The notes under the pieces: model-generated
What the model was told of the DNA's origin: nothing
The model's input: the letters and a program-made list of their open reading frames with translations, nothing else
Database searches by the model: none
Position numbers and translations under genes: made by a program
DNA from: Candidatus Sulfotelmatobacter sp.
GTDB lineage: Bacteria; Acidobacteriota; Terriglobia; Terriglobales; Acidobacteriaceae
Reading direction: 5' to 3'
DNA length: 64,000 bases
Assembly: GCA_030041475.1 (NCBI GenBank)
Contig: JASHNU010000018.1
Coordinates: 50,163-114,162, forward strand
Shown: positions 25,058-33,622 of the stretch, in pieces
Layout of the letters: every line of letters starts with the position of its first letter
Numbering within the stretch: the stretch's first letter is position 1

Positions 25058-26269
25058 TCACCGCGAATACGTAGACAGGACTTTCGTGACCGCCGCGATC
25101 ACATCCTTGATGTCCTGGCCGGTCATGGCATGAAACATGGGCAGGCTGATCAGACGCTCGTAGGCGCCTTCGGCGACGGGAAACTCTCCGCCGCGATATC
25201 CGAATCGCTCGCGGTAATAGGGATGCCAATGCACCGGAATATAGTGCACGTTCACGCCGATGTTCTCCGCGCGCAGAGCGCGGAAAATCTGTGAGCGATC
25301 GGCGGCCAACTTTTCAAAATCAAGACGAATCGCATACAAGTGCCACGCCGGATTGACCTCCGGCCGCACCGCGGGCACAACTACGCCCGGCAACTCGCGG
25401 AACGCTGCCGTGTACTCTGCGGCAATCTCGCGACGCCGTGCCAGGTTCCCGTCCAGCCGCTTCAACTGCTCCAGCCCGAGGACGCACGCAATATCCGGCA
25501 GGCGATAGTTATAGCCGAGCAGAACCATCTCGTAGAACCACTGCCCGGTACTCTGACGCTGCCGTGCATCGGTTGAAATTCCCTGACTGCGAAAACGCCG
25601 CAACGTCTCGGCCGTTCGCACGTCGTTGGTGGTGACCATGCCACCCTCTCCAGTCGTGATGTGCTTCACCGGATGAAAACTGAACACGGTCATATCGGCC
25701 GTGCTCCCCACTTTCCTGCCGCGGTACTCGGCGCCTAAAGCGTGGCAGGCGTCTTCAATCACGATCAGTCCACGCGCGCGCGCCATCTCCAGGATCGCCA
25801 CAAGATCCGCAGGATGACCGCCGAAATCCACGGGCAGAATCGCACGCGTGCGGGAAGAAATCCTTCCCGCAAGCTGTCCCGGATCGAGATTTAACGTATC
25901 CCAGCAGACGTCGGCGAAGACTGGAGTCGCGCCCTGATACAGAACGCAGTTCGCCGTCGCAGCAAACGTCATCGGAGTTGTGACTGCTTCGTCGCCCGGT
26001 TTCAGTCCCGCGGCAAAAGCGGCGCCGTGCAATGCCGCCGTGCCGGACGTGAAACTCACGGCTTCGGCCGCGCCCACGCGAGCCGCAAACGCTTCTTCAA
26101 ATTCGGCAACTTTCGGACCGGTGGTCAGCCAGTCCGAACGCAGGACTGCCACCACCGCCTCAATGTCGCATTCTTCGATCGACTGGCGTCCGTAGGGAAG
26201 AAAAGTCGCGCGCACAGGCGATCCCCCGTTGATAGCGAGAGCTTGCGGGCTGACCGATGTGGCGCTCAT
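25058..26269 (-). CDS. pseC: UDP-4-keto-6-deoxy sugar aminotransferase (PseC, DegT/DnrJ/EryC1 family)
   Basis: 403 residues, fold-type I PLP aminotransferase of the SHMT-like DegT/DnrJ/EryC1 group. The PLP-anchoring region reads TVFSFHPVKHITTGEGGMV with the Schiff-base Lys near residue 202; the phosphate-binding FTSGTAALHGAAFA is near 73 and the IEDACHALGAEY Asp near 173. The N-terminal INGGSPVRATFLPYGRQSIEE fits PseC, which transaminates UDP-2-acetamido-2,6-dideoxy-arabino-hexos-4-ulose with glutamate. It follows pseB after about 36 bp that contain a perfect tandem 12-bp duplication; no clear ribosome-binding site is seen before ATG 26269. Confidence 0.93.
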   Translation of the reverse strand: MSATSVSPQALAINGGSPVRATFLPYGRQSIEECDIEAVVAVLRSDWLTTGPKVAEFEEAFAARVGAAEAVSFTSGTAALHGAAFAAGLKPGDEAVTTPMTFAATANCVLYQGATPVFADVCWDTLNLDPGQLAGRISSRTRAILPVDFGGHPADLVAILEMARARGLIVIEDACHALGAEYRGRKVGSTADMTVFSFHPVKHITTGEGGMVTTNDVRTAETLRRFRSQGISTDARQRQSTGQWFYEMVLLGYNYRLPDIACVLGLEQLKRLDGNLARRREIAAEYTAAFRELPGVVVPAVRPEVNPAWHLYAIRLDFEKLAADRSQIFRALRAENIGVNVHYIPVHWHPYYRERFGYRGGEFPVAEGAYERLISLPMFHAMTGQDIKDVIAAVTKVLSTYSR

Positions 26270-26305
26270 TCTGTGGCACCCACTGTGGCACCCATGACTC
26301 GAGTC

Positions 26306-27319
26306 CTAAGCCGGAATCCGTGCGGAGACCGGGTCGGCTTCATCTGCGGAGGGTGAAATCAAATCTCGCAACTCGCGGTTCGTCAGCCAGCGCTCGTTCG
26401 AGTCGCTGGCGTAGCGGAATCCTTCCGGCAGGGGCCGGCCGTTCACCCAATTCTCGCGCCTCCACCACGGATGTGACGGCTGAATGATGTAACGGTCTTC
26501 GACCTCGAGTGTGTTCCGCGCTTCGTCTTCGGAGACCAGCACTTCGTGCAGTTTTTCGCCGGGCCGGATTCCGATGGTCTCGATCTCGCATCCCGGCGCA
26601 ATCGTTTCTGCCAGATCGAGCAGGCGCATGCTGGGAATCTTCGGCACAAAGATCTCCCCGCCGTGCATCTGCTCGATGCAGCTCACCACAAAACGCACGC
26701 CTTGCTCCAGCGTGAGCCAGAAACGCGTCATGCGCGGATCCGTCAGTGTAATGCGGCCTTGGCGGCGCTGTTCCATGAACACGGGAATCACACTGCCCCG
26801 GCTGCCAACAACATTTCCATAGCGCGCGCAACTGAAGCACGAATCCTGCGCGCCCGCGTAGGCGTTGGCCTGCACGAACATTTTTTCCGCACACAGTTTC
26901 GTCGCGCCGTACAGGTTGATCGGGTTCACGGCTTTGTCCGTGCTCAGCGCCAGCACGCGATGCACGCCCCGGTTGATGGCGGCGTCAATCACGTTGCGCC
27001 CGCCCATGATGTTGGTCTGAATGGCTTCGAACGGGTTGTACTCGCAGGCCGGCACCTGCTTCAAAGCGGCGGCATGAACCACGATCGTCACGCCTGCGAA
27101 AGCCCGTTCGAGGCGGGATGCATCCCGCACGTCGCCGATGAAATAACGCAGGCTGGGATGATCCAGTCCCGACGCCCGCATGTCATGCTGCTTGAGTTCG
27201 TCGCGGCTAAAGACCACCAGGCGTTTCGGCCGGTGTTCCTTCAGCATGATCTCGACGAACTTTCTCCCGAAGGATCCCGTCCCACCCGTGACCAGTACGA
27301 CCTGCTCGGACCAATTCAT
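26306..27319 (-). CDS. pseB: UDP-N-acetylglucosamine 4,6-dehydratase, inverting (PseB)
   Basis: 337 residues, extended SDR fold. TGGTGSFGRKF at residues 11-21 binds NADP; VHAAALKQVPACEYNPFEAI is the signature of the FlaA1/PseB dehydratases. The active-site region is ALSTDKAVNPINLYGATK, with Thr127, Asp128, Lys129 and the Tyr137/Lys141 pair. The C-terminal part has RYGNVVGSRGSVIP and IGIRPGEKLHE. It converts UDP-GlcNAc to the 4-keto-6-deoxy-arabino intermediate with C5 inversion, the first step of pseudaminic acid synthesis. It is the first gene of the long minus-strand operon; a -10-like TATACT inside a palindrome lies 122 bp upstream. Confidence 0.94.
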   Translation of the reverse strand: MNWSEQVVLVTGGTGSFGRKFVEIMLKEHRPKRLVVFSRDELKQHDMRASGLDHPSLRYFIGDVRDASRLERAFAGVTIVVHAAALKQVPACEYNPFEAIQTNIMGGRNVIDAAINRGVHRVLALSTDKAVNPINLYGATKLCAEKMFVQANAYAGAQDSCFSCARYGNVVGSRGSVIPVFMEQRRQGRITLTDPRMTRFWLTLEQGVRFVVSCIEQMHGGEIFVPKIPSMRLLDLAETIAPGCEIETIGIRPGEKLHEVLVSEDEARNTLEVEDRYIIQPSHPWWRRENWVNGRPLPEGFRYASDSNERWLTNRELRDLISPSADEADPVSARIPA

Positions 27320-27440
27320 CCCCTTCGCCTCGTCCTTTGCGCCAACTCATTCGCGCGCGAACCCATACTCGCGCCGCCTTAATTCTGTGAACCTATCACA
27401 AACTGCCTGCGAATTTTCGTGATGGCAGACTTCCGGTTGC

Positions 27441-27455
27441 CCGCTAGTATAGCGG
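27441..27455. promoter_or_regulatory. Inverted repeat CCGCTA-gta-TAGCGG, candidate operator for pseB operon
   Basis: A perfect 6-bp inverted repeat with a 3-bp centre. On the minus strand the centre and right arm read TATACT (27451-27446), a reasonable -10 hexamer, 122 bases before pseB ATG 27319. A matching -35 at 16-18 bp spacing is poor (GACGTT or similar), which would fit a regulated promoter. No regulator gene is visible nearby. Confidence 0.35.
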
Positions 27456-27551
27456 AGTTTGGCAAGAAACGTCGCGCCTCGGAGATGCAAATAACCCTTG
27501 TTTACACTCTTGTCCGCTAAGAAATTCGCCGCCCCTTTTTGCCCCATCCGA

Positions 27552-27560
27552 TGCTAGAAT
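27552..27560 (+). promoter_or_regulatory. Extended -10 promoter element (TGCTAGAAT) for the Wzz/BY-kinase gene
   Basis: TG-n-TAGAAT at 27552-27560, 142 bases upstream of ATG 27702. The -35 region at 17-bp spacing is not recognisable, as is common for extended -10 promoters. Similar TGC-TAnAAT or TGC-TATATT boxes precede the GloVer gene (33782) and the UDP-sugar dehydrogenase gene (35923). Confidence 0.35.
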
Positions 27561-27701
27561 GAGCGACGAACTCTCCAGTTGCTCGGTGCAAAACACGTTC
27601 CCTGCGCGACGAACCAGCCTCTTCGAACCGGGACTAAATGTTTGGTGTGCGAACATCTTGCTTCAAGGTTAGAACAGCGAAAGACTCGCTGAGGAGAAGG
27701 C

Positions 27702-30050
27702 ATGGATTCAGGACCCCTGGTACCAGCGAATAACGCGATGATTCGCGACATGCAGCCGGTAGACCACGGCTCGCTGGGGGGGTTCCCGACCTATCCGCAG
27801 CTTCCTGCCCATGAGTCCGGTGTCGGCGAATACATTCGCATTCTCGTCAAGCGGAAGTGGATCGTCATCTCCGTTCTGGCCAGCGTTTTTTCCGTGGTCG
27901 CGATCGCCAGCCTGAAGATGACGCCGATTTACGAGGCCTCCGGCACCATCGCGATCAACAAGCCCGACACGACCCTGAACTTCCAAAATCAGGCAACTTT
28001 CAGTCTCGACTACTACGATCCCACCGAACTGGAGACGGAAATCAAGATCCTGCAGAGCGACCTGCTGGCGTTGCAGGTGATCCGCGAACTGAACCTTGAT
28101 CGGCGCACCGAGACGGGCGCTCAGCCACCTCCTTCGCCCTCGCTCGATCTGTCGCCCGATCCGCTGCAGGCCGATCCCGCCCGCGCCTCCGCCATGTTGG
28201 GCAGTTTCAAGGGAGCCTTGCGGATCTCGCTCATCCCGAATTCGCGCATCATCGAGGTTCATTACCGCAACCCGGACCCGCAGATGGCCGCTCTTGTCGT
28301 CAACACCGTGATGCAGACCTACGTCGAGAACAACTTCAAAGCCCGCTTCGATTCAACCATGCAGGCCTCGGACTGGCTTAAGCGGCAACTCGTCGATCTG
28401 CAGATGCAGGTGGAAACCTCCCAGGAAAAACTCGTGCGCTATCAGAAAGAGCATGAAATCCTGGGCATTGACGAGAAGCAGAACATCATCACTTCGAAAC
28501 TGGACGAGCTCAACAAGGCCCTCACCTCAGCGGAGAGCGAACGCATGGCCAAGGAGTCTCTCTACCGCCTGGTTGAATCCGGCGATCCCGACGTGATCGC
28601 CTCCGAGAGCGGCGAGGGCCAGACCTCCGTTTCACACCTGCTCGACTCCTTGATCTCCAAGCAGGCCGACCTCCGCCTGCAGGCCGCGGAACTGAACACG
28701 CAATTCGGTCCTTCCTATCCCAAGCTCGCGCAGCTGAACAGCCAGCTCAAGGAGCTCGACACGCAGATTCAGTCGGAAATGAAGAAGATCGCGACCTCTC
28801 TGCGCGGTCAATACCTGACCGCCCTGCAGCGCGAGCACATGCTGCGCGATGCGCTCGACAAGCAGAAGACGGAAGCGAACAAGCTCAACGAGAGCGCCAT
28901 TCAGTACAGCCTGCTCAAGCGCGACGTCGAAACCAACCGCCAGCTTTATGAAGGACTGCTGGAAAAACTCAAGGAAGCCGGAGTCTCGGCGGGATTGAAA
29001 TCCAACAACTTCCGCATCGTCGACAGCGCGCGCCCGGCCAACTCCCCGATCGAGCCGAACATCCCGCGCAACCTCGGTGCCGCATTTGTTCTGGGGCTGG
29101 CGTCTGGCGTGGGCCTGGCATATCTGCTCGAGGGGCTCGACAACACGATCCGTACGACCGAACAGGCGCAAATGATTTCCGGCCTGGCACCGCTCGGCAT
29201 GATTCCTCTCGGTTCGAAATCCGCCCGCGATGGCGCCGCAGCGAAGCGGCTGGTTATCGCTTCATCCTCCAAAGAGGCAGTGGAACTCGTCACCCAGGTG
29301 CGGCCGCAATCGCAGATGGCGGAATCCTATCGGGCCCTGCGCACCTCTCTGCTGCTCTCCAACCTCGGCGCTCCGCCCAAAGTCATCATGGTCACCAGCG
29401 CGCTGCCCCAGGAGGGGAAGACGACTACCAGTATCAATTGCGCGGTGGTGCTCGCGCAGAAAGGAGTGCGAGTTCTGCTGATCGACGCCGATTTGCGCCG
29501 CCCCAGCATTCACAAAACTCTGGGCATGGGACCTCGCACTGGCCTGAGCAACGTTCTGACCGGCAGCGTCCAGCTGGAGCAGGCCATCACGCGCACTGCG
29601 ATCCTGCCCAGCCTCGACGTTCTTCCCGCTGGTACGCCGCCTCCCAACCCGGCGGAGTTGCTGGCCTCTACCAACATGCGGGATGTATTAGCCCAGCTGC
29701 GCGACCAGTACGACCACATCGTGTTGGACACTCCGCCATCGCTTTCGGTCACCGATGCAGTCGTGCTCTCGCCGCGTGCCGATGCTGTGGTGCTCGTCAT
29801 TCGTTCCGGCCAGACCAGCAAACAGGCCTTGCGCCGCTCCCGCGACATTCTAGGCCGCGTAAATGCCAAAGTTGTCGGCGTCCTGCTCAACGCCGTCGAT
29901 CTCAGTTCTCCCGACTATTACTACTACTACGAATACAAGGACAAATACGCCCGCTATTATCAGGATGGGGAAACGCGGCACGCCAACGAAGACGAGGACG
30001 ACGACGATAGCGGCGAGGAACTTGAAGCGCCGTCTTCGAGCAGCGCGTAG
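27702..30050 (+). CDS. Polysaccharide chain-length regulator with tyrosine autokinase domain (Wzz + BY-kinase)
   Basis: 782 residues. An N-terminal Wzz domain starts at VGEYIRILVKRKWIVISVLASV (TM1 about 47-67). A long periplasmic coiled coil (about 180-440) follows, then PIEPNIPRNLGAAFVLGLASGVGLAYL as TM2. The cytoplasmic BY-kinase domain has Walker A SALPQEGKTTTSINCA near residue 566, Walker A' VLLIDADLRRP near 591 and Walker B HIVLDTPPSL near 672. The C-terminus has a tyrosine cluster, DYYYYYEYKDKYARYYQDGE, near 738-757, the autophosphorylation tail. It controls polymer length and export in the Wzx/Wzy pathway. An AGGAG site precedes the ATG. The next gene begins 24 bp after its stop. Confidence 0.95.
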   Translation: MDSGPLVPANNAMIRDMQPVDHGSLGGFPTYPQLPAHESGVGEYIRILVKRKWIVISVLASVFSVVAIASLKMTPIYEASGTIAINKPDTTLNFQNQATFSLDYYDPTELETEIKILQSDLLALQVIRELNLDRRTETGAQPPPSPSLDLSPDPLQADPARASAMLGSFKGALRISLIPNSRIIEVHYRNPDPQMAALVVNTVMQTYVENNFKARFDSTMQASDWLKRQLVDLQMQVETSQEKLVRYQKEHEILGIDEKQNIITSKLDELNKALTSAESERMAKESLYRLVESGDPDVIASESGEGQTSVSHLLDSLISKQADLRLQAAELNTQFGPSYPKLAQLNSQLKELDTQIQSEMKKIATSLRGQYLTALQREHMLRDALDKQKTEANKLNESAIQYSLLKRDVETNRQLYEGLLEKLKEAGVSAGLKSNNFRIVDSARPANSPIEPNIPRNLGAAFVLGLASGVGLAYLLEGLDNTIRTTEQAQMISGLAPLGMIPLGSKSARDGAAAKRLVIASSSKEAVELVTQVRPQSQMAESYRALRTSLLLSNLGAPPKVIMVTSALPQEGKTTTSINCAVVLAQKGVRVLLIDADLRRPSIHKTLGMGPRTGLSNVLTGSVQLEQAITRTAILPSLDVLPAGTPPPNPAELLASTNMRDVLAQLRDQYDHIVLDTPPSLSVTDAVVLSPRADAVVLVIRSGQTSKQALRRSRDILGRVNAKVVGVLLNAVDLSSPDYYYYYEYKDKYARYYQDGETRHANEDEDDDDSGEELEAPSSSSA

Positions 30051-30074
30051 AGGGAAGTACCTCCGCCTCAGATC

Positions 30075-31331
30075 ATGAAGATTCCGTTGCAATCGCCCGC
30101 TCACAAGCGGCTCGCCGTCGCTATTGCCACCGTGTTCGCTGTTGGCTACTTTGGCTTCACGGCGCGCGATCTGGTTACCACCTGGTTGGGCAATCGAGTC
30201 GAGCGGAGAAGCCTTGAACTTGCGGCCCGCCTCGACCCCGGTAACGCCGATTTCCGCAACCATCTTGGCCGCTATTACGAACTGGTCAGCCGCGATCCGC
30301 AGTCCGCCATCGGCTACTACAAGGCGGCGGTGCAGCTCAATCCGCACTCGGCCCGCTACTGGTTCGATCTTGCCAGCGCCTATCAGGTGTTGGGAGACAC
30401 CGCCAATCAAACGATGGCGCTCGAGCGCGCGATTCAGGCCGATGCCATGACTCCAGACGTCGCTTGGGAGGCTGCCAATCTCTACCTGGTTCAGGGTGAA
30501 ACGGAGAAAGCCCTGCGCGAGTTTCGCGTTGTCCTGGCCAACGACATTTCTTTGGCGGGGACAGCCATCCAGTTCTGCTGGCGCATCAATCCCGATGTGG
30601 ACGCATTGCTGCGCGACGTGGTCCCGCACAGCGCCGACGCCTACATCGCATTTCTGGCGCTACTCCAATCGAAGCAGGAGACCGCGGGCACCATCAAGGT
30701 CTGGAATGCCCTGATGGCGACGAGCCAGCCTTTCGAGCTGCGCTACGTGTTTGAGCACTTTCACTACCTCATCATGCACAAGGAAGTGGATGAAGCCGTC
30801 CAGGTCTGGCAGCAGGCTGCGCCGCGTTTCAAGCTTTCTTCGTATTTGCCTTCGCCCAGCAATCTGGTAGTGAATGGCGCATTCAGCCTCGATGTGCTCA
30901 ATGGCGGACTCGACTGGCAGTATGGGAAACAAGACGGTGTTGCCCTCACCCTTGATCCCAGTGATTTTCATGCCGGCCGCCGGTCCCTGATGATCACGTT
31001 CGACGGTCCCGGAATTAATGATGCGGGAATCTACCAACTCATTCCTGTCCAGCCCGGCACCAGGTACGAGTTTTCCGCTTATTACAAGAACGGAGAACTG
31101 GAAGGCGCCGGCGGTCCGCACTTTACTGTGCAGGACATGTACAACCTGACGGTTTACTACGATAGCGACGAATTAAAAGAAGCGGGATTCTGGAAGTCCG
31201 TGGAGGGCGAGTTCACCACGGGGCCTGATTGCAAGCTGGTGGTGCTGCACGTCCGGCGGCTTCCGGAGGGCAGTCCCATCCGTGGTAAGCTCTGGATCGA
31301 CGATTTTCACATCACGCGGAAGCCGTCGTAG
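30075..31331 (+). CDS. TPR-repeat membrane-anchored protein with C-terminal carbohydrate-binding-like domain
   Basis: 418 residues. A single N-terminal membrane anchor (LAVAIATVFAVGYFGFTARDLV) is followed by tetratricopeptide repeats to about residue 200, for example LDPGNADFRNHLGRYYEL, LNPHSARYWFDLASAYQVLG and ALREFRVVLANDISLA. From about residue 265, NLVVNGAFSLDVLNGGLDWQYG starts a beta-sandwich region with GRRSLMITFDGPGIND, YQLIPVQPGTRYEFSAYYKN and GKLWIDDFHI, which matches CBM4/9-like or discoidin-type jelly rolls that bind carbohydrate. The gene is co-directional with, and close to, the BY-kinase and the O-antigen-ligase genes, so an assembly or secretion scaffold role is likely. Confidence 0.8.
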   Translation: MKIPLQSPAHKRLAVAIATVFAVGYFGFTARDLVTTWLGNRVERRSLELAARLDPGNADFRNHLGRYYELVSRDPQSAIGYYKAAVQLNPHSARYWFDLASAYQVLGDTANQTMALERAIQADAMTPDVAWEAANLYLVQGETEKALREFRVVLANDISLAGTAIQFCWRINPDVDALLRDVVPHSADAYIAFLALLQSKQETAGTIKVWNALMATSQPFELRYVFEHFHYLIMHKEVDEAVQVWQQAAPRFKLSSYLPSPSNLVVNGAFSLDVLNGGLDWQYGKQDGVALTLDPSDFHAGRRSLMITFDGPGINDAGIYQLIPVQPGTRYEFSAYYKNGELEGAGGPHFTVQDMYNLTVYYDSDELKEAGFWKSVEGEFTTGPDCKLVVLHVRRLPEGSPIRGKLWIDDFHITRKPS

Positions 31332-31423
31332 CCTGCCCGAACCGGAAGCCGGAACGCCGGAAATCTGAGCCGGAACCTCGGAAAGAAAGCCGGGTTAGAA
31401 GGAAGCAGCGCGCAATCGCTTTC

Positions 31424-32815
31424 ATGCACACGCACAGGCACAGTCACAGGGAATCAAGCCTCCACCGCGAGAAAAGAGCTGAGGAGAAGCGTCAGACTCT
31501 TTCAGCGAATCTCAGCAAGGCCGTGTTCTTCGGGACGTTCGGGTTGCTCATGTTCGGGCCTGCCGCGTTCGGCGCCGTCGAGCCCTGGTCGATCTTCTGT
31601 GTCGAGGCGGGTGCACTTCTACTCACTCTCTGCTGGTTTGCCAAGCAGTGGCTCGATAACGAACTCGAAGTTCGCTCCAATCCGCTCTTCCCTCCCATGG
31701 GCGTCTTTGCAGCTCTCGTCGCTGTACAACTTGTGTTTCGCGGCAGCGCGTATCCGCACGACACGTGGTCGCAAGCTCTCCTTTATTGCGCCTACGCGAT
31801 GCTGTGTTTTCTTTCGTCGCAAACCCTGCTGCGCACGGCTCAGGCGCGGCAATTGGCCTGGATGTTCTGTGTTTACGGCTTCATCGTCGCCGCTCTGGCG
31901 CTACTGCAGGGCATTGCTCCCAACGGCAAACTGTACTGGGTGCGCGAACCCCGCCTGGGTGGCTGGATTTATGGATCTTATGTCAACCACAACCACTACG
32001 CGGGACTGATGGAATTGCTGGTGCCGATCCCGCTCGTGCTGGCGCTCACGCGGCTGGCTGATCGAAAAGAGCGCATCGTCGCTGCTATGGCGGCTGCCAT
32101 CATGGTCGGCACCATTTTCTTGTCTGGGTCGCGCGGGGGCATCCTGGCTATTTTCTTCGAGATGGTCCTACTCGGGGTCGTCCTTCTGCGCCAGAAGAAA
32201 ACCACTCGAATCGCCGTCGGTGTGGGAGGTTTCGCCGTTGTGCTGATCGGACTGCTGGTCTGGTTGGGGGGCAAGGAGTTGACGACTCGCCTCACCAGCA
32301 TCTCGACCGAAGCCCACTCCGAGATTTCTGGCGGCACCCGTTTATCGATTGACCGCGACACGTTGCACATGTTCCGACAACGGCCGCTGCTAGGCTGGGG
32401 CCTGGGGACATTTCCGGTCGTTTACCCACAATTTCGCACGTTCTACACAAATTTCTTCGTCAACCAGGCCCACAACGACTACCTGCAACTGCTGGCCGAA
32501 ACCGGCGTGCTTGGCTTCGCCACCATGGTCTGGTTTGTGATTGTACTTTATCGCAAGGCTTTGTCGAAGATCGGCAACTGGATGTCCGACGTGGGCGGCG
32601 CGGTCACGCTGGCCTGCATGCTCGGTTTTAGCGGAATCCTGGTGCACAGCTTCTTTGATTTCAACCTGGAGATTCCCGCCAACGCCGCGCTGTTCTACGT
32701 GATGTGCACCGTGGCCGCAGCTCCGCCGCTGCGGCACCGCTCGCAAAAACGCAAGCCGACCCCTGCCCCCGCTCCGCAGGAGCAACCTGTTATTCCTGCA
32801 ACAGAAGTGGTCTAG
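31424..32815 (+). CDS. O-antigen ligase / polymerase family protein
   Basis: 463 residues with about twelve membrane segments. The N-terminal 30 residues are His/Arg/Glu-rich and may not be translated; ATG 31424 has no clear ribosome-binding site, and a GAGGAG lies at 31481. The Wzy_C core has YGSYVNHNHYAGLMELLVPIP, the conserved N-x-N-H-x-x-G segment, then GWGLGTFPVVYPQF and VNQAHNDYLQLLAETGVLGF with the catalytically important His. This last pattern is typical of O-antigen ligases and Wzy polymerases. It ends the plus-strand operon begun by the BY-kinase gene. A second superfamily member is at 509-1933. Confidence 0.85.
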   Translation: MHTHRHSHRESSLHREKRAEEKRQTLSANLSKAVFFGTFGLLMFGPAAFGAVEPWSIFCVEAGALLLTLCWFAKQWLDNELEVRSNPLFPPMGVFAALVAVQLVFRGSAYPHDTWSQALLYCAYAMLCFLSSQTLLRTAQARQLAWMFCVYGFIVAALALLQGIAPNGKLYWVREPRLGGWIYGSYVNHNHYAGLMELLVPIPLVLALTRLADRKERIVAAMAAAIMVGTIFLSGSRGGILAIFFEMVLLGVVLLRQKKTTRIAVGVGGFAVVLIGLLVWLGGKELTTRLTSISTEAHSEISGGTRLSIDRDTLHMFRQRPLLGWGLGTFPVVYPQFRTFYTNFFVNQAHNDYLQLLAETGVLGFATMVWFVIVLYRKALSKIGNWMSDVGGAVTLACMLGFSGILVHSFFDFNLEIPANAALFYVMCTVAAAPPLRHRSQKRKPTPAPAPQEQPVIPATEVV

Positions 32816-32903
32816 ATAAGAACGTTTCGGGAGGCGGGGCAGTTCGGATGCTGAGGACTTTCGTCTGCCTTATCCGATGCAATTCACCGCAACTATAGGA
32901 TCA

Positions 32904-33581
32904 CTACGGCTTACTGGGGCTGGCCGGGCTGGTGCTCTGCAGCAGAACCCAGGTCGTAACGCCGGCGACGGCCGCCGCGCCTGCTCCGATCGCATACGGA
33001 GAATTCAGAATTCCGCCGCCGGCTGCCGGAGCCGCTGTGCCTGCCTGCCGCTTTCGATTTTTCTTAGTGTTGTTGTCGCTGTCGGGCGCCTGTTCGCTGC
33101 GCGTGGTGTCCTGGCCCTGCGCCAGGGTAAAGACCTCCTTGCCATCGGTGATGGTTAGATCACCCTTGCGCGCGAAGATCTTCACCGTACCATCCACATC
33201 CACAACATTGAATTCGGTCCACGAGAAAGACGCCGGCGTCACCTTCACGTCCCCTGCCGTGGTCGCGACTCCCTTGGACGTCGAGACCGTGACCCCGCCG
33301 TGCTCAATATCCACGCTCGTGCCCAGAAAAGTCACCATCGAGTCGGAGAGAACGGTGATCGTCGACCCCGCCTCGTTGATCTTGGCCACCGAGTCGGAGC
33401 GCGTCTGCAGAAGATCGCCGCTGAAAATCGAAGAGGAAGGCCGCGGAACGTAGGCCCCGTTCACCCATGTGGGGCCGTTGGAATAGAGCATGGCCGCATT
33501 AAAATCGGCGGCTAACAATGCACCGGGAGACAGGAGCAATAGCACGCTACTAACCATCTTGCGGAAAGCAGACTTGCCCAT
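32904..33581 (-). CDS. FecR-domain secreted protein
   Basis: 225 residues. Signal peptide at 1-25 (SVLLLLSPGALLAADFNA). Residues about 40-150 match a FecR-like beta domain, with SSIFSGDLLQTRSDSVAKINEAGSTITVLSDSMVTFLG, VTVSTSKGVATTAGDVKVTP and LTITDGKEVFTLAQGQD. The C-terminus has a basic KKNRKRQAG stretch and a single hydrophobic segment (about 190-215). No adjacent sigma factor or TonB receptor is present, so a sigma-regulatory role is unlikely; in acidobacteria similar orphan FecR proteins are exported and of unknown function. It has its own promoter (33623-33651), and a CGGAG ribosome-binding site precedes ATG 33581. Confidence 0.85.
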   Translation of the reverse strand: MGKSAFRKMVSSVLLLLSPGALLAADFNAAMLYSNGPTWVNGAYVPRPSSSIFSGDLLQTRSDSVAKINEAGSTITVLSDSMVTFLGTSVDIEHGGVTVSTSKGVATTAGDVKVTPASFSWTEFNVVDVDGTVKIFARKGDLTITDGKEVFTLAQGQDTTRSEQAPDSDNNTKKNRKRQAGTAAPAAGGGILNSPYAIGAGAAAVAGVTTWVLLQSTSPASPSKP

Positions 33582-33622
33582 CCCACACTCCGTTAATAAC
33601 TGTTTTGGTGACCTTGTTCTGC

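Larger units (their letters stand above)
27320..27701. promoter_or_regulatory. Divergent intergenic region between the pse operon and the chain-length-regulator operon
   Basis: 382 bases without a convincing gene; short frames here overlap divergently and look like chance. It must contain the promoters for pseB (minus) and the BY-kinase gene (plus). I can point to a 15-bp inverted repeat at 27441-27455 that contains a minus-strand TATACT, and an extended -10 at 27552-27560 on the plus strand. A strong ribosome-binding site (AGGAGAAGG) precedes ATG 27702. No terminator is expected between divergent operons and none is seen. Confidence 0.7.
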
